Source: Cheiracanthium punctorium
Lineage: Eukaryota > Arthropoda > Arachnida > Araneae > Cheiracanthiidae
Direction: 5' to 3'
Assembly (NCBI GenBank): GCA_038373885.1
Contig: JAWZYV010013003.1
Span: forward strand, 1 to 64,000
Length of the DNA: 64,000 nt
Below, in pieces: positions 43,591-56,727 of the stretch (position 1 is the first letter of the stretch; each line of letters begins with the position of its first letter). Position numbers and translations under genes: made by a program. The notes beneath the pieces were generated by a model that was not told the DNA's origin, made no database searches, and saw only the letters and a program-made list of their open reading frames with translations.

Positions 43591-45444
43591 TAAACATGAT
43601 TATATGAAATGCCTCCACCCTTTTCGATGAGCCTGTACTACAGGATAATGTACGATGAAATACTATACGAAACACATATATTATAGTAGCATCTTCGAAA
43701 GTACTAGGACTTGAAGAGGAGTGACAGGGCAATAACCAATCTCTCCTGTTGGAATTTTTATTTTTACTAACAAAATCGCAATAACCAAACCTTTTGCACT
43801 TTCCCTGGAACTATGCATACATACTCGATTATCGACACGTCTCAATTCATCAACAGCTGTTACAGACGCGTGTAACATGCTCTTAATTAGGCTCAAACTT
43901 TTTGTTTTAACTAATTAATTATAGATTTTCATTAAATAGTTTTATCGTATTATTATTCAATCAAAACGTTAAGATAAAGTTTTAACATGCAGGGTGTGCT
44001 TCCTGATGAGGATCTTTTAAAAATGCAGCCCAGGTGTCCTTTATGGTAATCAGTGATTGCATTATTGTTTTCCCTACGCTAATTACTCCGTAGAAAAGAA
44101 TCTGTTTTTTTTTTTTTAATTTCTTTCGGATCAGATGTATACTGGGTCGCCATTTCCATAAGTGCCGTTCAGTTTTTTATTTTATTTCGGGCTGTATAAT
44201 TTCACACACACCGTCCATTTGCAAATGGGAGTGAGCGCTACCTTTTGATATTTCGAATGCAGCTTCTCTCGAGCGTTTTTCTGCCAGCGTGCATGAGGTT
44301 GCGAATGCACGCTAATAAAGTGCGAATAAATGAGTTATCGTCACGGAAACCTTTCGTTAGAACGAGTATGTATATATATAAAAAAAAAATTAACGAATCG
44401 GACCTCCCACTGTGAACGCCCTTGTGTGGTGATATTTATTGGCCGTCGCGAAAAACTTTCTTACCAATTAGCACGGGCTGGGAGAGCTACCGCATCTGAG
44501 TACGGTGCTAAAGATTTAACGAGAGCCAATTAGAGGTACGTTTTTTTTTTTAAGCTGCTGAGAAACCTTTTTGTAGTTGAGACGGCTTTTAATGCGATCT
44601 CATTCTCAGGCTGCGATTGGACATCCAACATTTTATCACCCTTAATAGCTTCTCGGAGTCCCTATTAGCTCCAAGTATTCGGTGGGATCATGTCCAACTT
44701 TCCTCTTGTCAAAGGAGCCTAAATTTGAGGTTTTTCTTCTGGGTGGCTCTTTTTTTGTTGTTGGCTGCGGCATATGCAGAACCGAGAGTTCTTTTTTCTT
44801 TTCTTACGCCTGCGAATCATATTACAAGAAAATAAAATAAGAAACCCTCTCCCCTTTTCAAGTACTCATCGAATACAGACTTCTTTCTATCCTCATTATA
44901 AATAACGGCTAATGAGTACTTCTGAATTCGCTATCCTCCTCAACTATGTCATAATCACAGGCCTTTCCGATGTAAAAAGTAAATTACCTTTTACAAACAC
45001 AGCCAGTGTCTTTGTACTGTCCGACAAACATCACATCAGAGTGGATCATTGTTAAAGCTTCAAAATAGAACGCCTATTCGTTGGCCTTTCAGGGAAAGAA
45101 TGGGATGCTGTTCGTGCTGTGTAACAGCTGCACACCACTCCGTCGCAGTTTCTTAGACGTACAGCAAGACGAAGGGAATTCAACAGAATGAGCGATACCT
45201 AATTTTTTTAGGTTTTCTCGAGTGTATCTGAAATAAAAAGGAAAAAAAAAACATAAATGATGCCTAACTCAACAGTCTTAATACATTTTCTAAATACAAC
45301 AGTCTTATTTGGGCAAGCATGCGCTAGTAGCATATTTACAGCCTTGCGCAAAAGTGACGCTAGCCCACAACAGGGCATTGAAAAAACCCTTGCACGAAAA
45401 CAAAGATTTCACAGGAAGCAAACAGGTTAATTGGTGCATAAAGA
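43591..45444. other. no gene; low-repeat island at 44200-45200
   Basis: 44200-45200 is more GC-balanced, with 67-72 codon ORFs of no recognisable family. Candidate for conserved non-coding or UTR sequence; nothing proven. Confidence 0.35.
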
Positions 45445-45686
45445 CAGTAGCGGATCCAGGGGAGTGGCTAGGGGGCTTCAGTCACCCCAAAAGAGATTGC
45501 TACATTCTTCTTTATTATACACTTAAAATAGCTAAAATGATCCTATTTTATAATTTAGCCCCTCCCAAAAGCATGTACATTGGTTTAGACTAAACTTTTG
45601 ATTTATAATCCATTTTAATTCGGTGAAATAAGCTTTTTTTTTTTAAATTTAGCCCCTCCCATAAAGAATTTCTGGATCCGCCACTG
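45445..45686. mobile_element. hAT-like MITE, CAGTAGCGGATCCAGG termini
   Basis: A 242-bp element with right end CTGGATCCGCCACTG. Flanks cataaaga (45437-45444) and catgaaga (45687-45694) match at 7 of 8. Internal repeats of tttagcccctccca. Same group as 36171-36943. Confidence 0.85.
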
Positions 45687-47015
45687 CATGAAGACGACGT
45701 CCTGTAACTCAACATTTCTATATGATTCTAGGTTTTCATCTAGGTGAATACTCTACCCCATCTAAAAGTTTAAAACTCTCTGTACACAAACACACACAAA
45801 TATACATAAATACATATCAAAAGTAAAATAAACGGATGAATGAAACATATTATCATACCATCCTAAGAGTCGAAGTGATTGTAAATATTTTCATTTTCCC
45901 TTCAATAATTTACATTGTTTCTTCTACATTGGTTTAGTACCATATGGTATGATGGTATGTTTTAGTCATCAGTTTATTTTACATTTGCTGTTTACAATTT
46001 TGTTGAATTATGCTGCTGTATTTGCGGTACTTCAATAGGATTTTTTTAAATATATATTTTTTATAAATGTTTGTTATTGTACATGAAGTGCCATTTTACA
46101 TTGTAACCAGGGCTCACGCGTACTCATGTTTTACGCAGAAATTGACATTTCTTGAAAAAGCTGACTCTCATTGTTTCAAACAGCAAGTCACACTTTGGCT
46201 CGAAAAATTTCGGACAAAAACAGTAACGTCTAGGGCAGCGAAGATGCAATTTTTCTTCTCTTATTTTCTCTTGAATGTGAGTAAATGTTTAGTTTTGTGA
46301 AGGGTAAAAATAGAAATTAATTAAAATGACTTTCGGTTCAAATTTTCCAAAAATAAAAAATAAAAATAAAAACAGAAGAATAAAAAAAGCTCTATCTGTT
46401 TCTCTGAATTCAGCACAAGTACTGCCAAAGAATGCACAAAATGTTGAAACTATCATTAAACTTTTTTTTTACATATTCTTTTCAACTGATAAAGTAATTC
46501 TAATTATGTTTTCGATTAAATAAAAATATCTAAACGTGATAACTTTTAAAATATGAAAATCCTTCAAAGGTGACTTTGCATTTCAAAAAATCATTATCAG
46601 AAACATTTGACTGAAATAGTGGTGTATTATTTGCATAAGTATTTCTCATTACTATTTTTTATTTAAATAATCAGCGTGCACTGCATTATAAAGTTTGTTA
46701 AAATGCTATCCGATAATTTTATTAATTTAAAATTCCTGAAAATTGTCATTTCACATTGTACGGGCAAAAAATAAAGCTTGCAAGTTGTATCATGAAGGGT
46801 ATGACAAAAAGTTCTTGCACTGTTTTACACATTTCGACTTTCCCAGGTGGTGAATCTGCAAAGAATTTTATAGTATTTTCGGTACACAATGACAATTCTT
46901 GCCTGCAGTACCGATCTTCAGCATTCAAATTTTAGATTTGTATGCTTCTAAACACACATGATTCGCCCCTTCTAACTTTAATATTTAGATGTAAAATCGT
47001 TAACTACATCAACGA
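45687..47015. other. no gene seen
   Basis: AT-rich. An inverted phrase accatatgg...ccatcctaag/ttagtaccatatggtatgat near 45850-45960 is weak. No recognised gene. Confidence 0.4.

Positions 47016-47041
<26 letters not shown>
47016..47041. repeat. (TA)n microsatellite
   Basis: About 13 uninterrupted TA units. Confidence 0.95.
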
Positions 47042-47048
<7 letters not shown>

Positions 47049-47226
47049 CCAAGCCAGTCATTGTTAATATATCAAAACATTGTAAAATGCATTGTCCTCG
47101 TCAGAGGGGGAAATGCACAACTATACACCATAGGTTTCAGACTCACAGCCTGAGATTTTGCCAAGGTAATATATTATATTCATGTCTGTATTTTGCAAAG
47201 ATTAATTTAAAAGTGTTAAAACAGTT

Positions 47227-47377
<151 letters not shown>

Positions 47378-47559
47378 GAAAGAATGTATTTCTTAACGCT
47401 ATATTAAAAAAAATAACTTTATGAAAGGACTGTCAGTTCATGATTAAAAATGAATATGACTCTCATTTTCCAAAAATTTCCAATCTTACTTTCATTGATA
47501 GTTAGCTTGACTCGCAGATTTTTAAGTCTAGAGTAAACACTGATTGTAACACAAGGGTT

Positions 47560-47630
47560 GTGTGTGCCGCGGCACCCCAAGGTGATGTACAAAGAGGCAA
47601 GGGGTGCCGCGAAACGACTGTGATTTCACA
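47560..47630. repeat. GC-rich inverted repeat, possible hAT remnant
   Basis: ccgcggcacccc and ggggtgccgcg pair across about 27 nt. GC-rich in AT-rich DNA. Confidence 0.45.
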
Positions 47631-49600
47631 AAAGTGCTTGCTTCAAATTTAAATTAGAACTGTATTAAGTATGTTTATGTTCTTACTGCTTTGCTTCTCT
47701 AGTCTGTACTTCACAATCGTACAAACAAGACGCAGGGTCATACGGGGGAGCTATGGGTCAAAAAACAACATCATCTTAAATTTTTCTAAAGTAGGAAGGA
47801 TAAAGTGATTTAAACTGCCATGAAGTAAGCTTAAATAATAAAAAATTATTCAAATAATCACTTCACCTAATATTGAATTATTATTTATTTTATTTAAATT
47901 ATTGAATGACCAGGAATTACTCTGGATTCGGCCAATTATTGGGTCACATATGGAGTAAATATGGGTCACCCATTTTATTTTTAATAGTAAAATGCATATC
48001 AAAAGTAAATAAATATTCTAAATTATCATTATTCAACACACAAACAGATTTTTTTAATTATCTAATGTGTTGTACTTAACAAAAAATAAATAAATAAATA
48101 AATAAATAAATAAATATTGAGATTATTTTTACTAGCCTGACATTTTGTTTTTCCTCTAAGTCCACAGTTCCGGACGGAATTTCTTGCAACAATTGTATAC
48201 TACATTTATCCAGTTACTATCAGCAACAAAGGGATTATTTCCATTTTAATTAACTGGTCCATAGAATATGGACTTGTATTGCATTAATTACAAAACATCT
48301 TGTCTGGCACAGTGAAAATTACGTTTACGTACAGTGGACAAAGAAAACGTTTAAATGTCAATAAATGCGAAGAACGCTGTTTGTTTTAGGAACAACGTAT
48401 GGTATGTTGCGAATCAACCCTGTTTTCTTTTATTCTTCAAACAAAGAAAAAAAAATGAACGTAATATTTATAGGTTGCAGTGCAGGCAATTAGATGAAGT
48501 CCGTCGACTTTACGACATAAGCAAAAGCAGTACTGGCCGCAGTGAAACATTTAAAGGTCCATTCCAGGAAACAATAATGGGCCGAGAAAAGGAATCTAAA
48601 ATATCATAGTTTTGCACTGAAGAGAGCAAATATGTCACCTGTTCGTTGTACAATAGTACTACATGCGGTCATAAGATTGAAGTCAAAAGTGTGTTAAAAT
48701 GAATGCGTCTGATATGATTTACCTTGCTTGCTTAGTTACTGCTGTGACTGACCGACGCAGATCATGTTGTATAAGTAGTGCTTCTTGACTTGATCGACGA
48801 ACTTCGCTCTAACATTTGTGATCTGATTCAGATTTTAGCTGCTCACTCACTATCTATAAGGCCACCTCACATTATAAATTATGCTCCCTGTTATAGATTG
48901 CATGCACACTTAGAAATTTGTTACCAGATGCAATTTTTAAGATTTTTCGCATTTTTATTTTTATTTTTATATAGGTATGTATGCAAAAATGCATATTGAT
49001 ATCATGGATGTAAATATGAAAAATATATCAAAACTAGGATGCAGATGATGAGACTAGATTTTTTAAACAATATTTAAAATGTAGATTTATTTTTAAACTA
49101 CATTTAAAATCTACATTTAAAATGTTGAGGTTTAGATAATTTCCCTGTTTAATAAAAATTAAGGAACGCAGAATATTTGTATGAAATTCGTTGTGTAAAA
49201 TTCCCGTAGGACAAATTATGCAGTCCTCTCTTCACTGAATTTCACCATCTTAGAAAAATGCAATGTATAATTTTAAGTTACACGCACGTACACAAACACA
49301 CACACAATCTCTCTCGCTCTCATACACACACACGCACACTCACACACGCATAAAGAAGTTGGTTTAACTTATCGATATTAAATATTTACGATTATATACA
49401 AATGACATCTATTGAGAGGTTTGAATTGCCTTAATATACTTTTAATCACCCATGCACATCTGTGAAACGTGCATGCTCAAGTGTATGCGAGGTAAATAAA
49501 TACGTATGTGATGTGTCCATTTAAATTTTGTGCTTCTTAATGAATTCCTCCCCATCTACAAGACATAGATGAATAACAGGCGTGCACTTGCAAAGAAAAG
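47631..49600. other. no gene; AAAT and CA tracts
   Basis: (AAAT)8 at 48085-48116. Imperfect CA/CGCA tract at about 49280-49350. A small inverted repeat of taaaatgtagattt near 49076-49124. An 84-codon ORF (48355-48609) is less biased at its 3' half but unrecognised. Confidence 0.4.
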
Positions 49601-50000
49601 CCTTTTACCTTTATTCAAATCTCACACAACAACTTAATTACACGCATTTCAAACCCACTCATGATTCTATTTTCAAGGAAGATCAAGGAGGTCAAGTAAT
49701 ATGGTAACGCGCACATGATCTATAAGTGGATTCTTTTTTTTTTTTTTTTTTTTTTCAGATTGTTTTCTCCAATGCTGAATTTACAGGAGGATTCGTCCAT
49801 TGCTGGGCCTGCCCCTATCTAATACGGGGGTTGCAAATTTTATTCGCACCCGAGGGAGTGGTAATAATAACATGTCAGCCTTTTTTATCAGCCCGAGAAG
49901 AGGCGGACAAAGGAGCGGGGGCATTCTTTTAATCTTCTAGCGAAGTGGCGACCGCAAGAGCACATCTTTCTTAATCAGTAAGTAGTACCATGAGCAAATT
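49601..50000. other. low-repeat, GC-balanced island
   Basis: After a T-run and a cag (49733-49759) the sequence becomes GC-balanced for about 200 bp. The 68-codon ORF has no recognised domain. The T-run plus cag resembles a splice acceptor but could be chance. Confidence 0.3.
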
Positions 50001-50724
50001 ACATTGTGGCAATTTTCCTCTTTAGATACATACTTCTTATTAACGTCACATTGTAACGTTTTTTTTTTTTGTTTTTTTCCCCCTTTCTTTCTTTTAGAGA
50101 ATGTTTCAGATCTTCAGCTACTTTTCATTTCAATAACTGGTTAGTTTTAATTTATTTTATTCAACTGCCAATTTATTTCCTTTTTTCTTTTTTAATTATC
50201 AAGGTTTATTTTTTCGCTGCTACCCAATGGTATGAAATTTGAGAAAGTTGGACACTTTTGGTCCCCACAAAATTATCCAAGCTCATGCACTATATAGCTG
50301 CACATCTTAGTACAATTTTAAAGCTTTTTCTTAAAAAGAGGGTTGACGGAGTTTTCTTTTCCAAATATTAAATTGTTTTTGTTTCCCTCTTAAATTTTAG
50401 AAGTTCTAGTAACAAAACGTGTTTCTGGTAAAAAGTAAATAATAGAATTGAAATTTTTCTGATGCTTTAGTTGCTGTGTCACCAAACTGCGCATTAAAAT
50501 AGCATTACTTTATTTTTCTTTCTCAAAGGAAAAAAAAAAAAGAAAAGAGAAAGACTTAGTTTTACATAACATTTAAAAATAAAAAACTATATTAAATCTT
50601 GTTTAAGGCAATGCTAAAAAATCCACTCGTTGACTTTTGTAATATACCCCAGTGAATATAAAAATAAAAATCAAAGATGCCACTTTTGAAAAAGAAAAAG
50701 TAATAATTCTTAAAAGGTTAGGAC

Positions 50725-50776
<52 letters not shown>

Positions 50777-51323
50777 TTTCTAGTTCAAAAGTTATTATTA
50801 TTATTATTATTAGCATGGGCTTTCTTAGAATGCTAAAATTGAAGACATTTAGGATTGCTGTTTTCTAGTTTAAGAAAGTTAGCGAAAAAATTATAAAAAT
50901 AGCTCAAAAAGCTCTAGGTTATTTATTTATTTTTATTTTAGACAAGGATGAAAGGTGAAACATTCTTGCATACATTTAAGGAGAAAAGCATTAATTAAGC
51001 CATTTACTCAAACATTTGCCTACAGTTGAAGAGTGTATTCCAAAATCCAGGTCTAAGTGTTAAATATGTTAAAATAAATAGCATGCACACTGAAAAAGAA
51101 AAGGGGAAAAATGAGAGAGGGGAGAGGGGGAAAGAAATTTTAATAAAATACTTTTTTATAGTAATGGTATTCAACTTAGATGAAAGCTAACCAGAGGCAA
51201 AACAAAAAGGGAATTTTTGCGAAAAAGAGGGATAGATAATATTGCCAAATCACAGATGAACAAAATTTCTATACATGATGTAAATATCTAAATGCATAAA
51301 TTTCGGTGGGGGAGTGGTAAAAT
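50001..51323. other. no gene; AAT/ATT inverted microsatellites
   Basis: (AAT) about 16 units (50726-50773) is followed 18 bp later by (ATT)7 (50792-50812), which are complementary and could fold back. Otherwise AT-rich and unrecognised. Confidence 0.6.
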
Positions 51324-51504
51324 ACCCTGTTCAGTCCCGTAACAGTCGCCCTCGCATGATAGTAGGATCCCCGTTTTGAAGCAGAAAAAATTGCTTTAGA
51401 GTTACAATATTATGTAGTAGATTTTTCCTGCATTATAGTAGCACCAAGACTTTCACCATGAAAAATCTGCCAACAAAAGTGCCACTATTACACGAGTAAA
51501 CATG
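51324..51504 (-). mobile_element. MITE family 1, inverted copy
   Basis: Minus-strand order of the family consensus: catgtttactcgtgtaatag ... catggtgaaagtc ... gttacaatattatgtag ... ccctcgcatgatag. Both ends are present but the left one is diverged. Confidence 0.75.
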
Positions 51505-51622
51505 GCATACCGAGGTTTTAACCTAAAGGAGTTACTATACAGTTTTCATATCCTTCCGTACATTACTTTAAAGATAGGTTTAAAATCTGAAAAAAAAAAA
51601 AAAAAAAAAACTATGCATTTTC

Positions 51623-51759
51623 TAGGGATGGACGGTAGACTATTTTTTGCGAGACGAGACTCACATTTTTAACATTACGATATATGGATTTTTCGTGACG
51701 AGACAAAGCTTTTAGGCTGCTTTACGAGACACCTATTTTTCGAATCGCGTCCATCTCTA
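51623..51759. mobile_element. MITE family 2 with perfect 8-bp target duplication
   Basis: TAGGGATGGACGGTAGAC at the left and CGCGTCCATCTCTA at the right. gcattttc flanks both sides (51615-51622 and 51760-51767). It is 137 bp. TAGGG ends with an 8-bp duplication are consistent with hAT. Confidence 0.88.
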
Positions 51760-51767
51760 GCATTTTC

Positions 51768-52424
51768 AAATAAAAGTTAAAAATTATGTAAGCAAATAAA
51801 ATATGGGACAGAAAGGTTTGAACATTGAAGGTATGATTTTATTTTTGCGCCGTCTTTCTCAATAATCAGCAATTCATGATGAATGCGCTCTGCACCATGA
51901 CAAAAATAAACATTAGAAAGAATACTTGAGTTATATGCAAATCAGTCGAGTTTAGCAACGGAAGAGTTCAGATGCATCTGCTTAAATTAAAATCTCTCGC
52001 GTGGAAAAGGAACCAGTACACGTTAACATTTACATCGAATCAATGTTTTGGGCTCAATTGATTCGGAGTTTCCTGTTACATGATTTAGGAAGATAGGACC
52101 ACCGTGCAGGCCCCGCTAAATACTCTTGTACTTTTTCTGTTACATCTAAATCATATTTTTAATTGTTAAACATTACGTAAAAGGCACACCCTAGCGGCTT
52201 GTTAAAAGTTGTATATTGTGAATACGACCGTTTTGCAGCTGTTGGTCGAATGAAGTTATATCTTGAAAGAGCTATTAAGTCTTATTAAGTGCTGACATTT
52301 GCTTCTTGTATAACAAGTTCACCGCAGTAAGTACTAACAACGCAGTGGTTGTTAAGGATAAGTATTACGCATATGTAAACGCTTGTGCTACTTAAAAAAA
52401 AAAAGTTAAGGCTGTTCTTCGAAA
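51768..52424. other. no gene seen
   Basis: AT-rich sequence with no recognised element. Confidence 0.5.
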
Positions 52425-52816
52425 AAAAAGAACTCTGTTTTTAGTCTTGGTACACAAATTGAAATAAACTAATAGCACCATGGTCTCCAAAAAATTGCAG
52501 ATGGTTCTTCATAAGCTGTTTTACATACTACGATAAGCGAAAACGCTGTGGCTTTTGTGAAATTTTCAGAAAAAATTCTTAAACATGGATCTGAGCTGCA
52601 AGATTTTTTGAAGAGTGGCACGCTTTGCGAAAATTTCCGATTTTTAAGAATTTTTTCTAAAAGTATTGAAACGGATACAGATTGGCCTGTCTTCGCAGTA
52701 CGTAATACAGCTTGTCAAGAGACAGTTTCAAACTTTTGAAGTGCCTGGCATAATTAGTTTATTTGTAATTATGTACCAAAATCACATGATTTTTTCGAAT
52801 AACACCGTTAAATGAT
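52425..52816 (-). repeat. dispersed repeat family A, inverted copy
   Basis: Reverse complement of 27142-27540 with few differences; its plus strand carries the 63-codon ORF beginning MAFVKFSEKILKHG (52548-52739). See 27142 for why this is not taken as a gene. Confidence 0.8.
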
Positions 52817-55229
52817 ACTCGTTACAAGTCTCTCAGTTTTCTGATTTCGGTTTAAAAGTAAAAGCGTCGTTTTAATCATATGCTGTGCACTGTGTTTTAA
52901 TCATATCAATGTGCACGTGTGCTCTAAAATTGAAATTATCATCAGATATTTATCTGAGGAAGAAAAAAAAAATCGTAGTTTTGTTTCCTACAAGTGCAGA
53001 AGATTTGATTTAAAATCTTCAAGATTTTCTTGTTGTGGTAAATTGTTTATCTTGGTAAATTGTTGTGATCAAAGAACTGGTCAAGTTATCTAATGACACA
53101 ACAAACGCTGTTTAAAAGGAAAAAAAAAAAAAAAGGTAAAGGATAAAACGAAGAAACATTTTTAAAAATGTTCCTTTTAAAAAAAATCACGGTTCGGGGA
53201 GCTCCACTATAGCCGAGGATAAATCACTGAACTTGGTAGACGGCCGAAGTGTGAAGGTCCCGCGGCTGTCGACCTAACGGTCAGGAGTTTTGGTCGTTTT
53301 TTTCCAGATGTAACGTGAACACGCGTGAGAACCCTTTAGAAAGTCGCCCGACCAAGGCATTCCTCCCATCCTTGGCAGATAGCCCATGCGCAGTTTTGCC
53401 ATAACAACACAATCAAAGAACACGGTATCCAGCATGCGTATTCACTTCTTATTTTCGTCCAGAAGAGTTTAAAACGCACTAGAAACGAAAATATAACGAT
53501 CTCCTTACCTAAAAAGAACACAACTAATTTTTTTGAATCTCTCTCGCTCCTTTTCTTCCTTTCTTTAATTTCCTTCCGGTTTGAATTATTTCTGCCATAT
53601 CGGAATTTTTAGAGTGACGTCTGCGTCAATAAATTATGTGCATAGATTGGAGGCGGGTAGAATACCGTAATATGCAAAGCTAACAAAGAAATTGTTAAAT
53701 CCATCCGGGAGGTATAAGTATTTTCGAAGTCAGCGAGAGCAAACCCAACATACATTTTTACCAATTCAAACTGAAACGCTTTAAAACGATAACAAGTTCT
53801 GTATTTTTTTACTCTAAATCATTGCTCCGTTTTCTTTTTCAACTATTCTATTTAGGTTATTATATTGGTATACTTTCAAAATTGAGTGCAAAAATCACTT
53901 TGCGACATTCAGTTAACAAAGCTTTATTACTCTGGCGTATTGCTATATAACTTGCAAAGTAATGGTCCGCAACTCTTCTTTTTTAATACGAAATTCTCAA
54001 TTTTGAGGAAATAAAAGACGCCAGTGCAATTTAGAAATGTGCATTTTCTATTTAAAAATAATTAATTTTTTCCCCCTTCACTCGCAAGTAATTGGTTTGA
54101 CACGTTATTATAATCATTCCTCCCATTTTTCATTTTCACATTGTGGGTCTAGAAGATTTTCCTATGAGATCGACCAATAAAAATATAATAATGATTCAAA
54201 AAAAAAAAAAACTTAGTTCAATAATACGAGAACATAAGTAATTTCAAGTTTTTAAGCATATTAAAAGCTTGTCCCAAATTAGGGCTTTGTGTTTACATTT
54301 TTTTTAATAATAATAATAATCATGATATAATTAACTGACTGGTATATAAATGCGTCATAAATAAACGTAGTATTCAATAAAATTTTATTAAAATTTATTT
54401 CTTTGTCTTGTTGTAGGGTTAATATTCAAAGTGGGAAATGAGAATTACATTTTTTGTCGAGTTATTTGTTACTCTACAGATGAAAACTGTTAGTCCTTGC
54501 CTGTTTGCCTGAGGGTTCAGCACTGTAAACGAGTTTTTAAAAGGAGGTAAATGTGGAACTGAAATAAAAAATATTCAAGCCTTTTTCGTGCTTATGCTTT
54601 CAGGACAGTGAAAAGACGGTTTAGTCTATTTTGAAATGAATAAACCGATGTATCTAAACGATATATTTCACTCTTGGTAGCCTTTTGGCATTAATAACAA
54701 CATTATCCAAGGGAACGTTTATTCACGGTTTAGCACTGAATAATGTCGAAAATATGACTATTTGCCATTTTAACTAATTTTCAGAATCACCCAATGCTTT
54801 TATTATTTGGTTTCCTTGCTTAAGTGTGAATTGACGCATGCCTTATTGCTGAATAAGTAAAACTTATATCTTGAAATGGACGAATAACAATTTTTTTAAA
54901 ACTGTTTTATGAGTTTTTTATACAAAAATATTTATTTTTATTTGTCATTAAAGCAGCATTTAAAAAAAATAGTTTTCTTTCTTTCCCCTCATGTTTTAAC
55001 ACATGTTTTAACTCATAGTCACGGTGGTGAAGCTTCTTCCTTTTATATTTAGGTTTACGTCTTTGCAAAGATGGGACAGAACATGTTAAATATGAGTTCA
55101 AAAGGTGTGTTTAACTTTTTTTTAAAACTCCGCTTTCCACCTTGCATTTGCCACTGACTTATTTTGATTGGTATTCCGATTAACTCCCCGGGATTTCAAG
55201 GAACTTGAGGATAAAGCCATTTTAAGATA
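52817..55229. other. no gene; one GC-rich 100-bp patch
   Basis: 53190-53300 is a GC-rich patch (cggggagctcc, gacggccgaag, cccgcggctgtcgacc) that looks inserted but shows no clear ends, A/B boxes or fold. The rest is AT-rich without recognised genes. Confidence 0.4.
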
Positions 55230-55375
55230 CTGTATTTACTCGCGTAATAGCCGCACATTTTTTGCCAATTTTTCATGGTGGAAGTCCACATAATATTGTA
55301 CACTCTAAAGCTATTTTTCTGCTTCAATAAGGGGGATGGGTGGGACTACTATGCGAGGGCGACTATTAAGCGATA
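55230..55375 (+). mobile_element. MITE family 1, right end lost
   Basis: ctgtatttactcgcgtaat, then agccgcac, gccaatttttcatggtg and ttctgcttcaataagggg follow the consensus, with an internal deletion after 'gaagtcca'. The right TIR breaks off after gagggcgactattaagcg. Confidence 0.8.
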
Positions 55376-56082
55376 TTCTGTGTATTGTCCATTCCCTGAA
55401 GGAAATCTTTATTTGGCTTTCTACCTGCAGTATACTAAGCTTTATTTTAAAAAGTAAGTTGTCTCAATTGTGCCACTGTAGTAATAACGCAAACACAAAA
55501 TTCCAAAATGCTGCCATCTGCTTTTCTTAATTAACATTCAAAGCGAAGTTGAGATTATACTTAAAATGTCCTGTCACTCTCTGCATCTTACAAATTCACA
55601 ATTCGTGACTTCTGTTTTTCTGAAACTCTAATAGCGGACAGACGGCTTTCTATTGTCCCCCTCCTCCCCCTCAAAAGACGACATAGACGTTTAACAGACG
55701 AAGGAACAACATACCTACTGGCAAAACTGTTAATTCCGACTCCGTGTCTTAAAGTCATTATACGCTTGCAACTTCCCCAATCATTCACCTAATGGTATTT
55801 TTAAACATAACGCTTGGGATTTTCGGAGGGCTGTTTCGGTATGATGAACTAAGTGTCTGTGTTTAAGCTGAACATTAATGACTATAATGTTCGGAAGACA
55901 ATTTGCTCAGCGCTGACTGAAGAAGTAATATAGACACCGCACTATGTTTGTCCATTATGAGAATTACATGAGTCGTTTGAGACAAGCCTTGTTTATTGAC
56001 AAATCGGTGTAATCATCCATGATTGAAGCGGTTTGGAGATGTGCCTATTACCATCAATTCGCAAGTCCGAGCTTCAGAATTA

Positions 56083-56093
<11 letters not shown>
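55376..56093. other. no gene seen
   Basis: Mixed-composition sequence with unrecognised short ORFs. Confidence 0.45.

Positions 56094-56138
<45 letters not shown>
56094..56138. repeat. (AT)n microsatellite
   Basis: About 22 AT units. Confidence 0.95.
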
Positions 56139-56140
<2 letters not shown>

Positions 56141-56254
56141 TTGGCTGTTCAAAGATAAAGTAGGAAGCACTTTTACTCGAAATTCGACTTCGAGATTTTG
56201 GTGTATTGACGCATTTTGAGGTCTTCTGAATTTATTTATGCTGTTTTTACGAGA

Positions 56255-56525
56255 TGTATGTATGTGTGTGTGTGTGTGTGTGTATGGGAATGAACACGAT
56301 AGCTCCTAAACGGTACATTCGATTGAGCTCAAATTGGGTATACATGTTATAAACTACCATCGTAAGACCGGTATTGATTTTGGTGTGTATGGGACTTACA
56401 GTTTTCCTATACAGGGCTACGACAAAGATTTCTTTTACATTATGGCATACGGGGAGATATTCTTGAAAATGCGCAAGCGTTTAAACGGTGCATTCGATTG
56501 AGCTTCAATTCGGTATATATGTTTG
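56255..56525 (+). repeat. GT tract with duplicated 'aaacggt.cattcgattgagct' block
   Basis: A TGTA/TG tract (56255-56283) leads into cctaaacggtacattcgatt, whose downstream variant gtttaaacggtgcattcgat recurs about 165 bp later, each followed by a 'ggtatacatgtt/ggtatatatgtt' block. It is an old imperfect duplication attached to a microsatellite. Confidence 0.65.
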
Positions 56526-56727
56526 AATGATTCATCGATTAAAATTTATTTAAATGCTTGGTAATGATCTTAATCGTAAGTGTTCGGAAAGTCGAGTGCA
56601 GTCACTCCAGATTTTTTTTAGATTAATCGTGAATGACTGTATTCTGATTTGTGGTTTTTGAAAAATTTATCCATTGACTATTCTCAGCCGAAAAGATACT
56701 GCTATGGAAAGTTCATAATGATAATCA

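Noticed and set aside
48355..48609. 84-codon ORF with a protein-like C-terminal half
   Set aside because: No recognised domain, no clear splice sites; kept only as unconfirmed.
52548..52739. 63-codon ORF repeated at 27220-27411 as a conserved small protein
   Set aside because: Both copies lie in the same dispersed repeat and their differences are almost all amino-acid changing, so shared descent of the repeat explains the similarity.
53190..53300. GC-rich patch that might be a SINE or tRNA relic
   Set aside because: No cloverleaf, no clear A and B boxes and no flanking duplication were found.
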